64,000 nucleotides of DNA, taken from assembly GCA_963751395.1 (NCBI GenBank), contig CAVVUC010000002.1:372001-436000 (forward strand), written 5' to 3'. Below are positions 8,095-20,045 of this stretch, piece by piece. Below the pieces are notes generated by a model, which was not told the DNA's origin, did not search any database, and worked only from the letters and a program-made list of their open reading frames with translations. Positions within the stretch are counted from its first letter, which is position 1. Each line of letters starts with the position of its first letter. The translations under genes were made by a program, and so were the position numbers. The stretch comes from CAVVUC01 sp963751395 (GTDB lineage: Bacteria; Verrucomicrobiota; Verrucomicrobiia; Chthoniobacterales; Chthoniobacteraceae).

Positions 8095-11000
8095 ATGAGA
8101 CTCCCCAAACCAATGCATAAGATCGCCGTTCGCCGGCCTGGCTTCTTCCTTCAGGCATCCGCATTCATTCTGCTTCTCACGCTCGGCCAGTGCGTGCAGG
8201 GGGCCACTTTTAGCTGGACGAATGGGGACACCACCGGAAACTGGAGCAGCACCAGCCTCATCACCGACTGGCAATCCGCCACCGTGCCAAATGCAGCGGG
8301 TGCGGTTGTCCGCTACACGCACACGGGAACTGCATCTGCCAGCGGCACCGTCACGCTTAACATGGATGCCACCGTCGGAATTATCGACCACCAGAGCGGG
8401 GTCGGAGGCAGCACGGGAGTTTTTACCATCCAGACCGATGGCACTCACAAGCTCACCATGGACAACACCGGCGGTATCACGAACCTTTTCGGCAACACCA
8501 ACGCCGCTATCATCTCCAACGGCAACAATAACACCTTCAATCAAACCCAAGTTAACTCGGATATCGTCATCGCCAACACGGACCTCGATATCGGCTCGGT
8601 CGCCGGCGGGTTGCTGATTGGCTCTGCCGCCAACAGCAACAGCATCACCGCCACCACCAACCAGAACCTCAACATTCGCTGGAACGGCACCAACGCGGCT
8701 CGGCCCATGACGATCAACGCCAGCATCGGCCTGCTCGGATCGGGCACGATCACACTCAATCACGTTGGCACCGGCACTGCTGCTGGTGAAGTCACCACCA
8801 TCAACGGCGACATCGGTGCCAAGGTGGGAAGCATCAACCAGAACACCACGCAGGCGGCTTTGAAACTGACGGGGGCTGGAACCAATTTTGCAGGCGCAGT
8901 CAACTTGCAGGCCGGCACGCTAATTCTGGGCTCCGCGACCGCCCTTGGAGGCAGCGGTAGCGCGACCGGCACCGGCGGAACACTGACGATCTCGAATGGC
9001 ACGACGCTCGATTCCAGCGCCGCAAACCTCGTGCTCACCACCACGAACGCCGTTGCGGTGAACGGCAACTTCACCTTCGCGGGCACGCAGAACCTGAGCA
9101 TGGCGAACGACACGTTCATCCTGGGCGCGGCAGTCACGAATTTCCAACTGACCACCAGTGCCAACACTCTGGCCATCGGCACGCTGAATGAAACCACGGC
9201 AGGCTCGAACTTCACGAAGCTCGGCACGGGAACGCTGGCGATCACCGGTTCGAGCAACTACAGCGGCACGACGACGATCAGTGTGGGCACGCTGGCAGCC
9301 AGCAAGGCTGCGGCTCTGCCCAATTACGGCACGGCAGCACAAGTTACCGTCGCCAATACGGCCACACTGGCTATCAACTACGGTGGCGCGAGCGACTGGA
9401 CAAGCACCCAGGTGGACAGCCTGCTGACCCAAAATGGAGCCGGTTTTGCCAGCGGCTCAATCCTTGGATTCGACACCACGAATCTCAGCGGCGCCTACTC
9501 TTCAAGCATTACGGTTTCCAACCTCGGCCTGACCAAGCTGGGCACCAACACTCTAACCCTCTCCGGCACGTCCGCCAACACCTACACCGGCACGACTACG
9601 GTTGCCGCAGGCACATTGTCCTTGTCGAAGACTGCCGGGGTGGATGCCATTGCCGGAAATGTCACCATCAACTACGGTGGCACGCTACTACTTGCATCCA
9701 GCCACCAGATTGTTGATTCCTCCGTAGTCTCTATGGGCGGAGGTAGCGGCACCGGCTATTTTGTCCTCGCAGGCTTCAATGAGACGATTGGAGGCCTTTC
9801 TGCTGCGGATAGCGCCAGCAACCTCGTGGTTCAGAACAACCAAACCAGCGGTCCTGTTGCCTCGCTCCTGACGATTGACAATTCAACAACCTATTCATTC
9901 GGCGGCCGAATGAGAGATATCGGAAGCGGAGCTGATGCCACAAGCAAGCTGGGTTTGACCAAGAATGGTGTCGGCATGCAAACCCTGCAGGGTGCGAACA
10001 TTATCTATACCGGCGCGACCACCATCAATGCCGGCACGCTGCAACTGAGTGGGGCGTCCGCTTTCGCCAGCTCCGTCGGCTTCGGGGTCAGCAGCACGGG
10101 GATCTTGCAGATGGCTGGGGCAACCGGAACCATCAGTGGCTTGAGTTCGGTGGACGCCACGAACAACAACGCCTTCGTCCAGAATGCGGCGGGAACTGAC
10201 AACGTGCTGACCATCACCCAGGCCGCCAACACTAGCTTCGGAGGCGTCATCCGCGACAACCTGACCAGCAACAAGCTTGGCATCGCCAAGGCGGGTGCGG
10301 GCACGCTGATCCTCGCGGGTTCAAACACCCACACGGGTGGTTCCACCGTGAGCGCTGGCATTCTGCAATTCGCCAAAACGGCTGCATTGCCCTCGAGTGG
10401 CGTGTATTCCGCGACGGGCACAGGCATGCTGGCAATCAATGCCGGGGGCACCGGCGAGTTCACCAATGTGACATCGGGAGCGGGGAGCATCGGCGGGTTT
10501 TTCTCGGGAGCCAGCTTCGCGGCAGGCACGGCTTTTGGAATTGATACCACCAACGCCGGAGGGAGCCTGGCCTATTCTGGTGACTTCGGCGGCAACCCCG
10601 GGATTACCAAGCTTGGCACCGGCACACTCACCCTCTCCGGCAGCAATAGCTACACCGGCGCGACGACGGTAAGGGCGGGCACGCTGGCAATCTCGGGCAC
10701 GTTGAGTGCCGCGGTTGCCGCCGTCACCGTGGGCGACACCGCTGCTACCAGCGCCATTTTGAACGTCTTGCCCGGAGCCAGCATCAGCCGGGGCAACTTG
10801 CAGGTCGGCACGAACGCGACGGCGCTTGGTGCCGTGTATCAGAGCGGCGGTTCGCTGACGTTGACGCAGGCTGCTGCGAAGACCAACATCAAACTTGGCA
10901 GCGTCGCAAACGGCTACGGTTACTACAAACTCTCCGTGGGCACATTGACCACCAATGAAATCGGCATCGGAGGCGCGGATTTCAATAACAGCACCGGCGT

Positions 11001-13608
11001 GATGGACATCACCGGAGGCACTTTCAATTCCAACGGATGGGTCACGATCGGACGTGGTAGCCAAGCAACCAACGGCCTGTTGAATGTAACCGGTGGTTCG
11101 GTTTCGGCCACCCGTGTCGAGATGAACTGGGCGGGAACTGCCGGGGGAGTCTCCATGTTGAACATTGGGGGAGGTGTCGGAGGTGCGAGCGTCAGCACGA
11201 CCGCCAGCACGACATTGGGACTTAATCTGGTGAACACCTCAACTACCGCTGGCACGCTGAGTGTGGCGAACCTCCTTGCCAACGGCACGTTGACGACCGG
11301 TATTGTGACGGCATCCCAAGCCAACCCCACCGCGCTCCTTAACTTCAACGGCGGCACGCTCAAGGCGGCCACCACGAATGCCGGCACCAGCTTCATGACC
11401 AGCGCCAACATTGACGGCGTCTATATCTACAGCGGCGGGGCGACCATCGACGACAACGGCACGTCGATCACCATCAGCCGGCCACTTCTGGCTCCCACCG
11501 GAAAAGGCGTGACCGCGATCACCACCGGCACCGGCACGGGTTACATCGGCAGCCCGCTGGTGAAGATCACCGGCGGCAGCGGCACGGGAGCCACGGGCGT
11601 GGCGAACTTCGATCCGGCAACTGGCCAGGTCACGGGCGTCACGATCACCAACCCAGGCTACGGCTATGCCGACGGGGACGCCCTGACTGTGACCTTCACC
11701 GGCGGCGGCGGCAGCGCGCCAGCCGTGACGGGCACAACTTTTACGACCAACATCACGGTTGGCGGCCTCACCAAGAGCGGTTCCGGCACGCTGACGCTAT
11801 CCGGGGCGAATACCTTTGGCGGCGACACGGTGATCAACTCCGGCACGCTGACGGTTGGGAATGCGCTGGCCTTGCAGAACAGCACGCTCAACTACAACAA
11901 TCAGGGTGGCACGCTCAGCTTCGGCAGCCAGACGGCGGCGACCTTTGGCGGGCTGAAGGGCGCTCAAAACCTTGCCGTGAGCGGCACCAGCGGTGCCGGA
12001 GTGAATTTGACCGTCGGCGGGAACAACCAGAGCACCACCTACTCGGGTGTGCTTAGCGGCAGCGGGAGTCTGACCAAGACCGGCAACGGCCTGCTGGTTC
12101 TATCGAACTCCAACACCTACATCGGTGGCACCACGCTGGCATCGGGCACCCTGCGGATCGATCATGCCACGGCACTCAACACCGCGACGGGCACCATCAA
12201 ATTTAGTGGTGGCGTGTTGCAATACGGAACCGGAATTAACACGGACTACAGTGGGCGCTTCAGTAGTGCCAACGGAAGTGACATGAAGATCGATACCAAC
12301 GGCAATGACGTGATTTTCGGTTCCCAGCTTATTGGAACGGTGGGGAATACGGGCTCGCTGACCAAGCTGGGGGCGGGCTCGCTGACGCTCAACAGCACGG
12401 CCTCCAAATATGTCGGAGCCACCACAATCAGTGCCGGGACGTTGACCGTCGCCAGCCTTACCAATTCCGGAAGCTCGACAAGCCTTGGCGGAGGAGACAA
12501 CTCGGCGGCCAACCTCGTGCTCGACGGCGGGACGTTGAAATACACGGGAGCGAGCTCTGGCACCACGGATCGCCTCTTCACGTTGACAGAAAACGGCGGC
12601 ACCCTCAATGCCTCCGGCGCGAATCCGGTCAATTTCACCGGCAACGGGGCGAACCTCATCGACTACAGCGGAAGTGGCACGCGGACCTTGACACTGACCG
12701 GAACGAATACTGCCGAGAACACGCTGGCACCGGTTCTCGCGGATGGCACCGGCGGTACCACCAGCCTGACCAAGTCCGGCTCTGGCACATGGGTGGTCAC
12801 TGGCAGCAACACCTTCACGGGCGGAACCACCCTGGCCTCCGGCACGCTCGTGGTGGGACACAACAATGCACTCGGCACCGGCCTAATGACACTCGATGGC
12901 GGCAGCCTTGCCTCCTATGGCGACGGGTGGTCGGTTGCCAACAATATCGCGGTCACCGCCACCACCGTTGGCCAGATAACCGGCGACAACATCACCTTCA
13001 CGGGGATGGCAAGCGGCACCGCCGGCACTCTGAATTTGAATCTAAGCGGCACAGCGAAGACCATGACGGTGAATCGCGCTTCCGACAATGGATTCGCTCC
13101 GGGCAAGATCCAGGTGACCCAGGGCACGCTGGTGCTCGGCGGGAGCAACGTCATCGGCGACTCGACGAGGATCGATCTTGCCGGCGGCAGGTTCAACACC
13201 GGTGGCAAGGACGAAACGGTTGGAGCGCTGACGCTTTCGGGCAGTTCGACGATCGACTTCAACAACGGCTCAAACACCATGAGGTTTGCCTCTCTTACCA
13301 GTGACACGTCTAACACCCTGGCGCTCACGAACTGGACCAGCGGCGCGAGCCATCTCGTCTTCACAGGTGACGTTTCGAGCTATACGAGCTTCTTAGGCGG
13401 CGTGTCATTCAACGGTTCTGTTGGCGCACAACAAATTGACTTTTCTGGCGGCGGATACGAACTCGTCCCCGTTCCTGAACCCGCCACGATCATTGGCGCG
13501 TTCGCCTTCGTCGGCCTGATCGCCCTGCGCGAGCGCCGGCGGTTCACGGCATTGCTCAAACGAACAGACGCCACGTTGGACAACTCGCCGCACCGGAATC
13601 AGTCTTAA
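8095..13608 (+). CDS. Giant autotransporter-type beta-repeat protein with PEP-CTERM anchor
   Basis: About 1837 residues. A signal segment (FLQASAFILLLTLGQCVQGA) is followed by an opening domain beginning TFSWTNGDTTGNWSS. Dozens of autotransporter-associated beta-strand repeats follow, with the recurrent pattern L-T-K-x-G-x-G-T-L-x-L-S-G-x-N-x-Y-x-G-x-T-x-V-x-A-G-T-L. This predicts a long right-handed beta-helix. The C-terminus is VPVPEPATIIGAFAFVGLIALRERRR, a PEP-CTERM sorting tail (Pro-Glu-Pro, one span, Arg cluster) that an exosortase would process. No translocator beta-barrel is present. It is paralogous to the next gene. Starts at 8020 or 8113 are possible. The role (surface adhesion or matrix) is inference. 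Confidence 0.85.
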   Translation: MRLPKPMHKIAVRRPGFFLQASAFILLLTLGQCVQGATFSWTNGDTTGNWSSTSLITDWQSATVPNAAGAVVRYTHTGTASASGTVTLNMDATVGIIDHQSGVGGSTGVFTIQTDGTHKLTMDNTGGITNLFGNTNAAIISNGNNNTFNQTQVNSDIVIANTDLDIGSVAGGLLIGSAANSNSITATTNQNLNIRWNGTNAARPMTINASIGLLGSGTITLNHVGTGTAAGEVTTINGDIGAKVGSINQNTTQAALKLTGAGTNFAGAVNLQAGTLILGSATALGGSGSATGTGGTLTISNGTTLDSSAANLVLTTTNAVAVNGNFTFAGTQNLSMANDTFILGAAVTNFQLTTSANTLAIGTLNETTAGSNFTKLGTGTLAITGSSNYSGTTTISVGTLAASKAAALPNYGTAAQVTVANTATLAINYGGASDWTSTQVDSLLTQNGAGFASGSILGFDTTNLSGAYSSSITVSNLGLTKLGTNTLTLSGTSANTYTGTTTVAAGTLSLSKTAGVDAIAGNVTINYGGTLLLASSHQIVDSSVVSMGGGSGTGYFVLAGFNETIGGLSAADSASNLVVQNNQTSGPVASLLTIDNSTTYSFGGRMRDIGSGADATSKLGLTKNGVGMQTLQGANIIYTGATTINAGTLQLSGASAFASSVGFGVSSTGILQMAGATGTISGLSSVDATNNNAFVQNAAGTDNVLTITQAANTSFGGVIRDNLTSNKLGIAKAGAGTLILAGSNTHTGGSTVSAGILQFAKTAALPSSGVYSATGTGMLAINAGGTGEFTNVTSGAGSIGGFFSGASFAAGTAFGIDTTNAGGSLAYSGDFGGNPGITKLGTGTLTLSGSNSYTGATTVRAGTLAISGTLSAAVAAVTVGDTAATSAILNVLPGASISRGNLQVGTNATALGAVYQSGGSLTLTQAAAKTNIKLGSVANGYGYYKLSVGTLTTNEIGIGGADFNNSTGVMDITGGTFNSNGWVTIGRGSQATNGLLNVTGGSVSATRVEMNWAGTAGGVSMLNIGGGVGGASVSTTASTTLGLNLVNTSTTAGTLSVANLLANGTLTTGIVTASQANPTALLNFNGGTLKAATTNAGTSFMTSANIDGVYIYSGGATIDDNGTSITISRPLLAPTGKGVTAITTGTGTGYIGSPLVKITGGSGTGATGVANFDPATGQVTGVTITNPGYGYADGDALTVTFTGGGGSAPAVTGTTFTTNITVGGLTKSGSGTLTLSGANTFGGDTVINSGTLTVGNALALQNSTLNYNNQGGTLSFGSQTAATFGGLKGAQNLAVSGTSGAGVNLTVGGNNQSTTYSGVLSGSGSLTKTGNGLLVLSNSNTYIGGTTLASGTLRIDHATALNTATGTIKFSGGVLQYGTGINTDYSGRFSSANGSDMKIDTNGNDVIFGSQLIGTVGNTGSLTKLGAGSLTLNSTASKYVGATTISAGTLTVASLTNSGSSTSLGGGDNSAANLVLDGGTLKYTGASSGTTDRLFTLTENGGTLNASGANPVNFTGNGANLIDYSGSGTRTLTLTGTNTAENTLAPVLADGTGGTTSLTKSGSGTWVVTGSNTFTGGTTLASGTLVVGHNNALGTGLMTLDGGSLASYGDGWSVANNIAVTATTVGQITGDNITFTGMASGTAGTLNLNLSGTAKTMTVNRASDNGFAPGKIQVTQGTLVLGGSNVIGDSTRIDLAGGRFNTGGKDETVGALTLSGSSTIDFNNGSNTMRFASLTSDTSNTLALTNWTSGASHLVFTGDVSSYTSFLGGVSFNGSVGAQQIDFSGGGYELVPVPEPATIIGAFAFVGLIALRERRRFTALLKRTDATLDNSPHRNQS

Positions 13609-13682
13609 AGCTGGCAATTCACTCTAAACAAGTTACCCATCCAGCAAGCCCCTCTCATAACCACCCGACCAAATACCATCCC

Positions 13683-16600
13683 ATGAAAAACAACACCTCA
13701 TCCTCCCATCCTAAGATTGCATTCCTCCTTCGCGCCACACGCAGCCGCATCCGCCAGACATGCCTCGGCCTCGCGCTTGCTTCCGCGCTGGCGATCTCCC
13801 CCGGCCAGTCCGCGCAAGCGGCCACCTTCACTTGGACAAACGGCGACACGACGGGCCTTTGGAGCAGCACCAGCGGCACCACCGACTGGAAATCGGCAAC
13901 CGTTCCAAATGCGGCGGGCACCGTGATTCTCTACAACCTCAATCCGACTGCGAGTGCCGCCGGCACCGTAACCCTCGATATGAGTGCCACGATCGGCATC
14001 GCGAAAGAACTTACCAACGGTGGCGGTGGCAACAACGGGATTTTCACCATCGCAAAGTCAGGCACCAATGCCATCACCTTCGACAACACGGGCGGCATCA
14101 CCAATGCGTGGGGCGATACCGGTGCGTCCATCGAATTCACCGGCAACCCGAATACAGACAACCAGTTAGTGATCAACCCGGACATCATCATTGCGAACAC
14201 GGATCTGAATATTTCGGCGAGGAGCTGCGGCGTGAAAATTGGCGCCTCGGCCAATAATTCCTCGATCACGGCAACCACCAATCAAAATCTGAATCTTCGC
14301 GGGAACGCGGGAGGCAGGGTGCTTACCATCAACGACAGCATCGGGCTGCTCGGTTCCGGCACGATCACCCTCAACAACATCGGGACTGCCGCCCAAAACA
14401 CGACCATCAACGGGGACATTGGCGCAATGGTCGGCAGCATCACTCAGAACAGCGCGAACTCGGCCTTGGTGCTCGCCGGCAGCAACACCAATTTCACCGG
14501 CACGACGACGGTCAATGCAGGCACGTTGCGGTATGCTTCCGCGAATGCGATGCCCGGCGGAGTGGGTCGCTCGATCACGGTGAATTCCGGCGGCATCGCA
14601 TCGGCGGGTTACGCGATCAACCAGGCTTTCCTGGATCGAATCGTCCTCAGCTCCTCGGGAGTGATCGCGCTGAATGCTGCGAGCGCGAACAACTTGGATT
14701 TCACCGGCTTCACCGACGCAAGCCTCGGAGCGACCGCCGCCGTGACCCTGAGCGGCACATTGACTCCCAATGCGCAGATGTATCGCGTCGGCGGCGGCAC
14801 GGCCACCCTGACCATCAGCAGCAAGCTGCTCGACAACGCCGGCACGACCTCGCTCACAAAGGTCGGAACCGATGCCGTGATTTTGAGCGGCAGCAACGGC
14901 TACTCCGGAACGACAACGATCAACCAGGGCACGCTGATTTTTAACGCCGCAACGGCCATCGCGGGTTCCGGGCGCAATGTCACCGTGAACTCCAGCACCG
15001 TGGCATCGGCGGGCTACGCCATCAATCAAGCGTTCCTTGACCGCATGGTCCAAAGCTCCGCGGGAACGATCGCGCTCAATGTCGCGAGCGCAAACAACCT
15101 GGATTTCACCGGATTCGGCAGTGCCAGCCTTGGCGCGACCGCGGCAGTAACCCTCAGCGGAACCTTGACCCCCGACGCGCAAATGTATCGCGTGGGCGGT
15201 GGTTCTGCGAATCTCACCATCAGCACTGCGCTTGCGAATAATGGAGGGACGACATCGTTGACGAAATCGGGAGCCGACACGGTGATCTTGGGCGGAAGCA
15301 ACGGCTACACCGGCACGACAGCGGTCAACGGCGGGACTTTGCAAATCGCCGGCAACCTCGCGGCGGGCAGCGGCTCGGTGACCGTGGCATCCGGGGCAAC
15401 ACTCTCGATCAACATGCCTGCCGGAGATACGCTGGCGAACGGCGTGGTAAACAACGGCACCGTTTCCAAGACTGCGGGTGCCAATACAAACACCATGACC
15501 GGAAGCATCAGCGGCACGGGCGCGGTGACTCAAAACATCGCGGGCGGTGTGTTCATCCTCTCCGGCAGCAACTCGTATAGTGGCGCGACGAACGTCAACG
15601 CGGGCACGCTCAAGGCGGGCAGCGCCACCGCGTTCAACAACACGAGTGCGCTGACGATGTCGGGATCGGGCACGCTGGATCTCGCTGGCTTCAATGCCTC
15701 GTTCACGAATCTTACCGGAACGGCGACCAGCACGATCACCACCACCGGCTCCGGCGCGGGCACGGATACGCTGACCATCACCTCCGGAACCGTTGCTGCT
15801 GGAAGTGGTGCCCTGTTCACCGACAACGGCACGCGAAAACTGGCGTTGAATTTCACCAGCAGCGGCGCGGCTGCCATTGCTGCGACCACCAATGCTGCCA
15901 ACACCTACTCCGGCGGCTTGATCCTCAATACGGCTATGCGTATAAACCCGTTTTCTGCCGCCAGCACCAGCGGGTCAGCGGGAGCGATTATCAGCGGCCC
16001 GTTCGGACGGGGCACCATCACCCTGAACGGCACAGCCTCTAACCTCGGCTCTCAAATCTATTTCAACGGGGCCAATTTGACGTTGGTTAACGATGTCATC
16101 GTCAACAGCAACACGGGCAACGGCACTCGCGCCGGTGCGTTCCGGGTTTCCTCAACCAACAACACGATGTCCGGAACGATCACGGCAAACGAGGCTCCGG
16201 CAACATTCGGGGCGGATGTCACCCTGGCTTCCGTCGTTCTGACCGGGCGCGTGACAGGCACCAACGGGTTAACGGCAAACCAGACGGGGGGAACAATCGC
16301 CTACTGGACGCTGACGCTGAAGAACCAAACCGCGAACCCCAATGACTACAAGGGAAACACGACGTTGGGAGGGGCGTTGGGAGCGGTGCAAACGGTCCTT
16401 GCGCTAGGAGCCGCCGACCAGATTCCAAACGGAGCGGGCAAGGGCAATGTCGTGCTCACGACCGGCACGCTCAATCTTGCGGGCTACAACGAAACCATCA
16501 ACGGCCTGACCGGTGCCGGAACGGTGAACAACATCACGGCAGCCAACACGACCAACACACTCACACTGGGAGACGGTGACGCCACAGGCAACACATTTAC

Positions 16601-19167
16601 CGGTATGATCATCAACACCACAGGCACGCTCGGCCTGACCAAGATCGGCAGCGGCGTTCAGACGCTCTCCGGCTCGAACAACTATGGCGGCGGCACGCTG
16701 GTGAACCTGGGTGGCGTGAGTTTTGCGAACCTCAGCGCCAAGCCTTCGACGACGGGAACCCATGTATTTGGTGCCAGTACCACGCTCGGCCTCGGCGTTT
16801 CCGGCTCGGGCAACTACTTTAGCTCCAGCGACATTGACAACGCTTTCGCCGGCACCATGACCGGAAACCTGAGCAATGTGACCGTCACCCCCACGACCAA
16901 CGTGGGCATTGATACCGGTGCAGGGAATTTCGATTACACGTCATCCGTGCCGAGTGTCACTAGGGGACTGGTGAAGTTGGGTGCCAACACGCTGACGTTG
17001 AGCGGAAGCAACGCCTACACCGGACCGACCACGATCACCGCCGGCACGTTGAGCGTTGCCGCCACGGAGAATCTCGGTGCGGCAGCCGCAAACCTCGTCT
17101 TCGACGGCGGCACGCTGCAAGTTACCGGCACCACCTTGACAAACTTCTCCGGCATCGGCCACACGGTTGTGTTCAACTCAGGCAAGACAGTCGGGCTCGA
17201 CATCAACAGCGCGGCCAACACCTTCACGGCGGATCAGGTGCTCGACCAGGGCACGGGCGGACTGACGAAGTCGGGCTCCGGCACGCTCACGTTCTCCGGC
17301 TCATCCGCCAACACGTACACCGGCACCACGACGCTTACGGGCGGAGTGCTTCAACTCTCAAAGACTGCCGGTGTCAACGCCATTGCCGGGGACATCAATT
17401 ACACCAACCCGTCCACGATCAACCTCACGGCAAGCAATCAGATCGCGGACACGTCGGTGGTGACATTCGCGTCGGGGAATTACTCCTACCTGAACATGAA
17501 CGGCTACAGCGAGACGGTTGTGGGAATCGTCAGCAATGGGTCCGGCGTGATTCAGAATGCTCAAACGGCATCGACTGGAACATCCGTTCTCATCGTGGGC
17601 GACACGAACAACTACACCTTCAGCGGTTTTCTGCGAAACAATGCCGGCGGATCGGGAATTCTGTCGCTGGTCAAACAGGGCTCCGGCAAACAGACGCTCA
17701 GCGGGAGTTTGATCGCCTACACCGGGCCGACGACCATCAATGCGGGAACTCTGGAGTTGAACGGAGCCTCAGGCTTCAGCAGCGCAGTCGGTTTCGGAGC
17801 GGGCAGTACCCGGCATCCTTCAAGTGGTCGGCACCACAAGCAAGGCCAATGACCTGAGCACCGCGGACGCGATCAACAACAGCGCGTTTGTCCAGAATGC
17901 GACAGGCGCGGACGCCGTTCTCACTATCAACCAAGCTGGGAACACAAGTTTCGGCGGCGTTATTCGCGACAACCCGACCAGCAACAAACTCGGCATTACC
18001 AAGGCCGGAGCGGGCACGCTGACGCTGTCGAACTCGAACACCTACAGCGGCGCGACGACGATCAGCGCAGGCACCCTGAGCGTTGCGAATACCAGCAATC
18101 TTGGGGCGTCCGCCGCAAACCTCGTCTTCGACGGTGGCACGCTGCGAATCACCGGCACCACATTGGCCAATTTCTCAGGCATCGGCCACACGGTTGTGTT
18201 CAACTCAGGCAAGACAGTCGGGCTCGACATCAACAGCTCGGCGAACACCTTCACGGCGAATCAGTCGATGAATCAGGGGGCCGGCGGACTGACCAAGAGC
18301 GGTTCAGGGATGCTGATCCTCCCCGTTGCGAACACCTACACCGGAGAGACGAGGATCAACGCCGGGACTCTCCGCGTGGACAACACCAGTGCGCTATCGG
18401 GGAGCAACTCGATCGGATTTGGAAATATCGCTGGCGGGGCGGCCACGCTCAACAACAACACGGGCGGCACGCTCACGCTGGACAAGGCCTTTTTCCGCGG
18501 CAATGGGAACAGCATCTCCGGGTTCGTCACAGGCGGAGCAATTGTGTTCAACGGCCTTGCGGCGAATGCCTTGAACAGCAATCTTTGCGGGTTGGGTGTC
18601 AATAATGCCGGGGTGACCTTCGCGGGCGGGCTGCAACTGGTCGGCGACACGCAAGCAGATCGCAACTTCACCTTGTCGGGCAGCGGCTCAATCCTGATCA
18701 GCGGGAGCGTCGTCGATGGCCTCAGAAAAGGAAGCCTGACGTATAACGGCTCCGGCACGCTGACTCTGGACGGCAGCAACACCTACACCGGCATGACCAC
18801 GGTGAGCAACGGCACGCTGAACTTCGGCGTGAGCGAGACATTGTCCGGCGGTCTTACCATTGCGACCACCGGCACGGCGGTCCTGACGGCCCACACAGGG
18901 ACCGTGAAGGTGCTGGACATCACGGGGTTGACCATCTCCGGAACGACGGCATTTGCGGGAAGCGGTGCGAAAGACGGGAGTACCACGGCGGATGCGAATT
19001 TTGGTTCCGTTGTTGACTCGACTCTCGATGCAGGAAATCCCGCCGAGGTGCAGTTCGCTGGAGCCAGCCTCGCTTCGCCGGTGCCGGTGCCCGAGCCGGG
19101 GACGATTGGTCTGCTCGCGGTCGGTGCTGTTGGCGGACTGCTCCTGCGCCGCCGCAGCCGCGCTTGA
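13683..19167 (+). CDS. Second giant beta-repeat PEP-CTERM protein, split by a 1-nt frameshift
   Basis: The gene starts MKNNTSSSHPKIAFLLRATR with a long Arg-rich signal region ending ALAISPGQSAQA. It opens with TFTWTNGDTTGLWSSTSG, clearly paralogous to the preceding protein, and ends VPVPEPGTIGLLAVGAVGGL plus an Arg cluster (PEP-CTERM). The reading frame breaks in the CCC run at 17809-17811. Removing one C restores GAGSTGILQVVGTTSKAND, matching the paralogue's SSTGILQMAGATG at the same place, and gives 1827 residues. Without the repair the first part stops at 17852 and lacks its anchor. Either a sequence error or a real anchor-losing mutation. Repeats are internally near-identical in places (60 bp at 17151 and 18178). 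Confidence 0.82.
17151..18237. repeat. 60-bp identical direct repeat inside the second giant gene
   Basis: Bases 17151-17210 and 18178-18237 are identical, 1027 bp apart, and sit in a longer similar block encoding a TGTTL-x-NFSGIGHTVV unit. The second copy lies downstream of the frameshift. Identity at nucleotide level, not just protein level, indicates recent duplication or gene conversion between repeat units. Confidence 0.85.
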
Positions 19168-19205
19168 GCGCCTTCCGGACAAATCCCAGGGCAGGGCTTT
19201 TTGAG

Positions 19206-19234
19206 CGAGCCGAACTGCGTCCCAGTTCGGCTCG
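19206..19234 (+). terminator. Hairpin after the giant gene, possible terminator
   Basis: A perfect 12-bp stem (19206-19217 with 19223-19234) with a 5-nt loop lies about 40 bases after the stop of the second giant gene. No T-run follows, so it is either a weak terminator or an RNA-stabilising hairpin. Confidence 0.5.
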
Positions 19235-19331
19235 TCCTGTTCTGCGGTTGAGCAGCGGTTCGCTCGAAATCCATCGCGCGACCGCGAATCCGGCTTGAGT
19301 CGGTCGTGTTTCGCGTACAAGAATCCTCGCC

Positions 19332-20045
19332 TTGAATCTCAAGAAGACTGTCTCCGTGCCATCCAAAATGCCGCGCTCATTTCGATCATCGTTGGTCACC
19401 GCTCGCTGCGGTCTTTTGCTTTTGGTGATGGGGTTCCAGGCTCACGCCGGGCTGAAGTGGGAACGACAACTCGTCTCTGTCGCTGCCGGGACAAAGGAGT
19501 CCGAAGCGGTCGGTCATTTTCCATTCGTCAACGACAGCGACCGGGCGATCAAGATCACCGCGCTTCGGACCAACTGCGGCTGCACGGCGGCGACTGCGGG
19601 CAAGAAGGTTTTTGAACCGGGCGAGCGAGGGGAGGTCACGGTGACCTATCGGATTGGGCAGCGGCGCGGCCATTACGAGACTCCCATCCACGTGAAGACC
19701 GACGCGCCCACGGAACCGGATACCACCCTTAATCTGCGGCTGTTGATTCGCGACGCCGTCGAAGTAAAGCCCCAGCTTGTTTTTTGGCGGGCGGACGAAA
19801 AACCCGAACCCAAGACGCTACAGATCGAGGCCACCACCTCGGCGTTGTTGAAAAAGGTGAACGTGACCGCGGCCGATCCTTCCGCTGTAACGATCGATGT
19901 GCAGCCCATCAAGGAAGAGCGGGCCTGCCAGGTGCGCCTGACCCCGTCCCCCGGCAGCGCGCGGGCAAAGACCAAACTCACGATCGACACCGAACTTTCC
20001 ACTGGAGAAAAGGAGACCGCCACCGTCCATGTCCGGGTGCGCTAG
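19332..20045 (+). CDS. DUF1573 domain exported protein
   Basis: A 237-residue product with an N-terminal signal segment (CGLLLLVMGFQAHA) and a DUF1573-type immunoglobulin-like domain. The hallmark is HFPFVNDSDRAIKITALRTNCGCTA at about residues 61-85, with the conserved N-C-G-C pair, then FEPGERGEVTVTY. A second beta domain runs from VEVKPQLVFW to the end. The start is TTG at 19332; ATG at 19368 (MPRSFRS) is an alternative. Its 3' end overlaps the rhodanese gene by 17 nt, and a MauE-like gene follows, forming a tightly coupled trio seen in Planctomycetes and Verrucomicrobia. The CGC pair hints at a thiol or sulfur role in the periplasm, but function is unproven. Confidence 0.85.
   Translation: MNLKKTVSVPSKMPRSFRSSLVTARCGLLLLVMGFQAHAGLKWERQLVSVAAGTKESEAVGHFPFVNDSDRAIKITALRTNCGCTAATAGKKVFEPGERGEVTVTYRIGQRRGHYETPIHVKTDAPTEPDTTLNLRLLIRDAVEVKPQLVFWRADEKPEPKTLQIEATTSALLKKVNVTAADPSAVTIDVQPIKEERACQVRLTPSPGSARAKTKLTIDTELSTGEKETATVHVRVR

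Noticed and set aside
14166..15533. Long minus-strand open frame inside the second giant gene
   Set aside because: Mirrors the periodic Gly/Thr repeats of the plus strand and has no signal, domain or start context.
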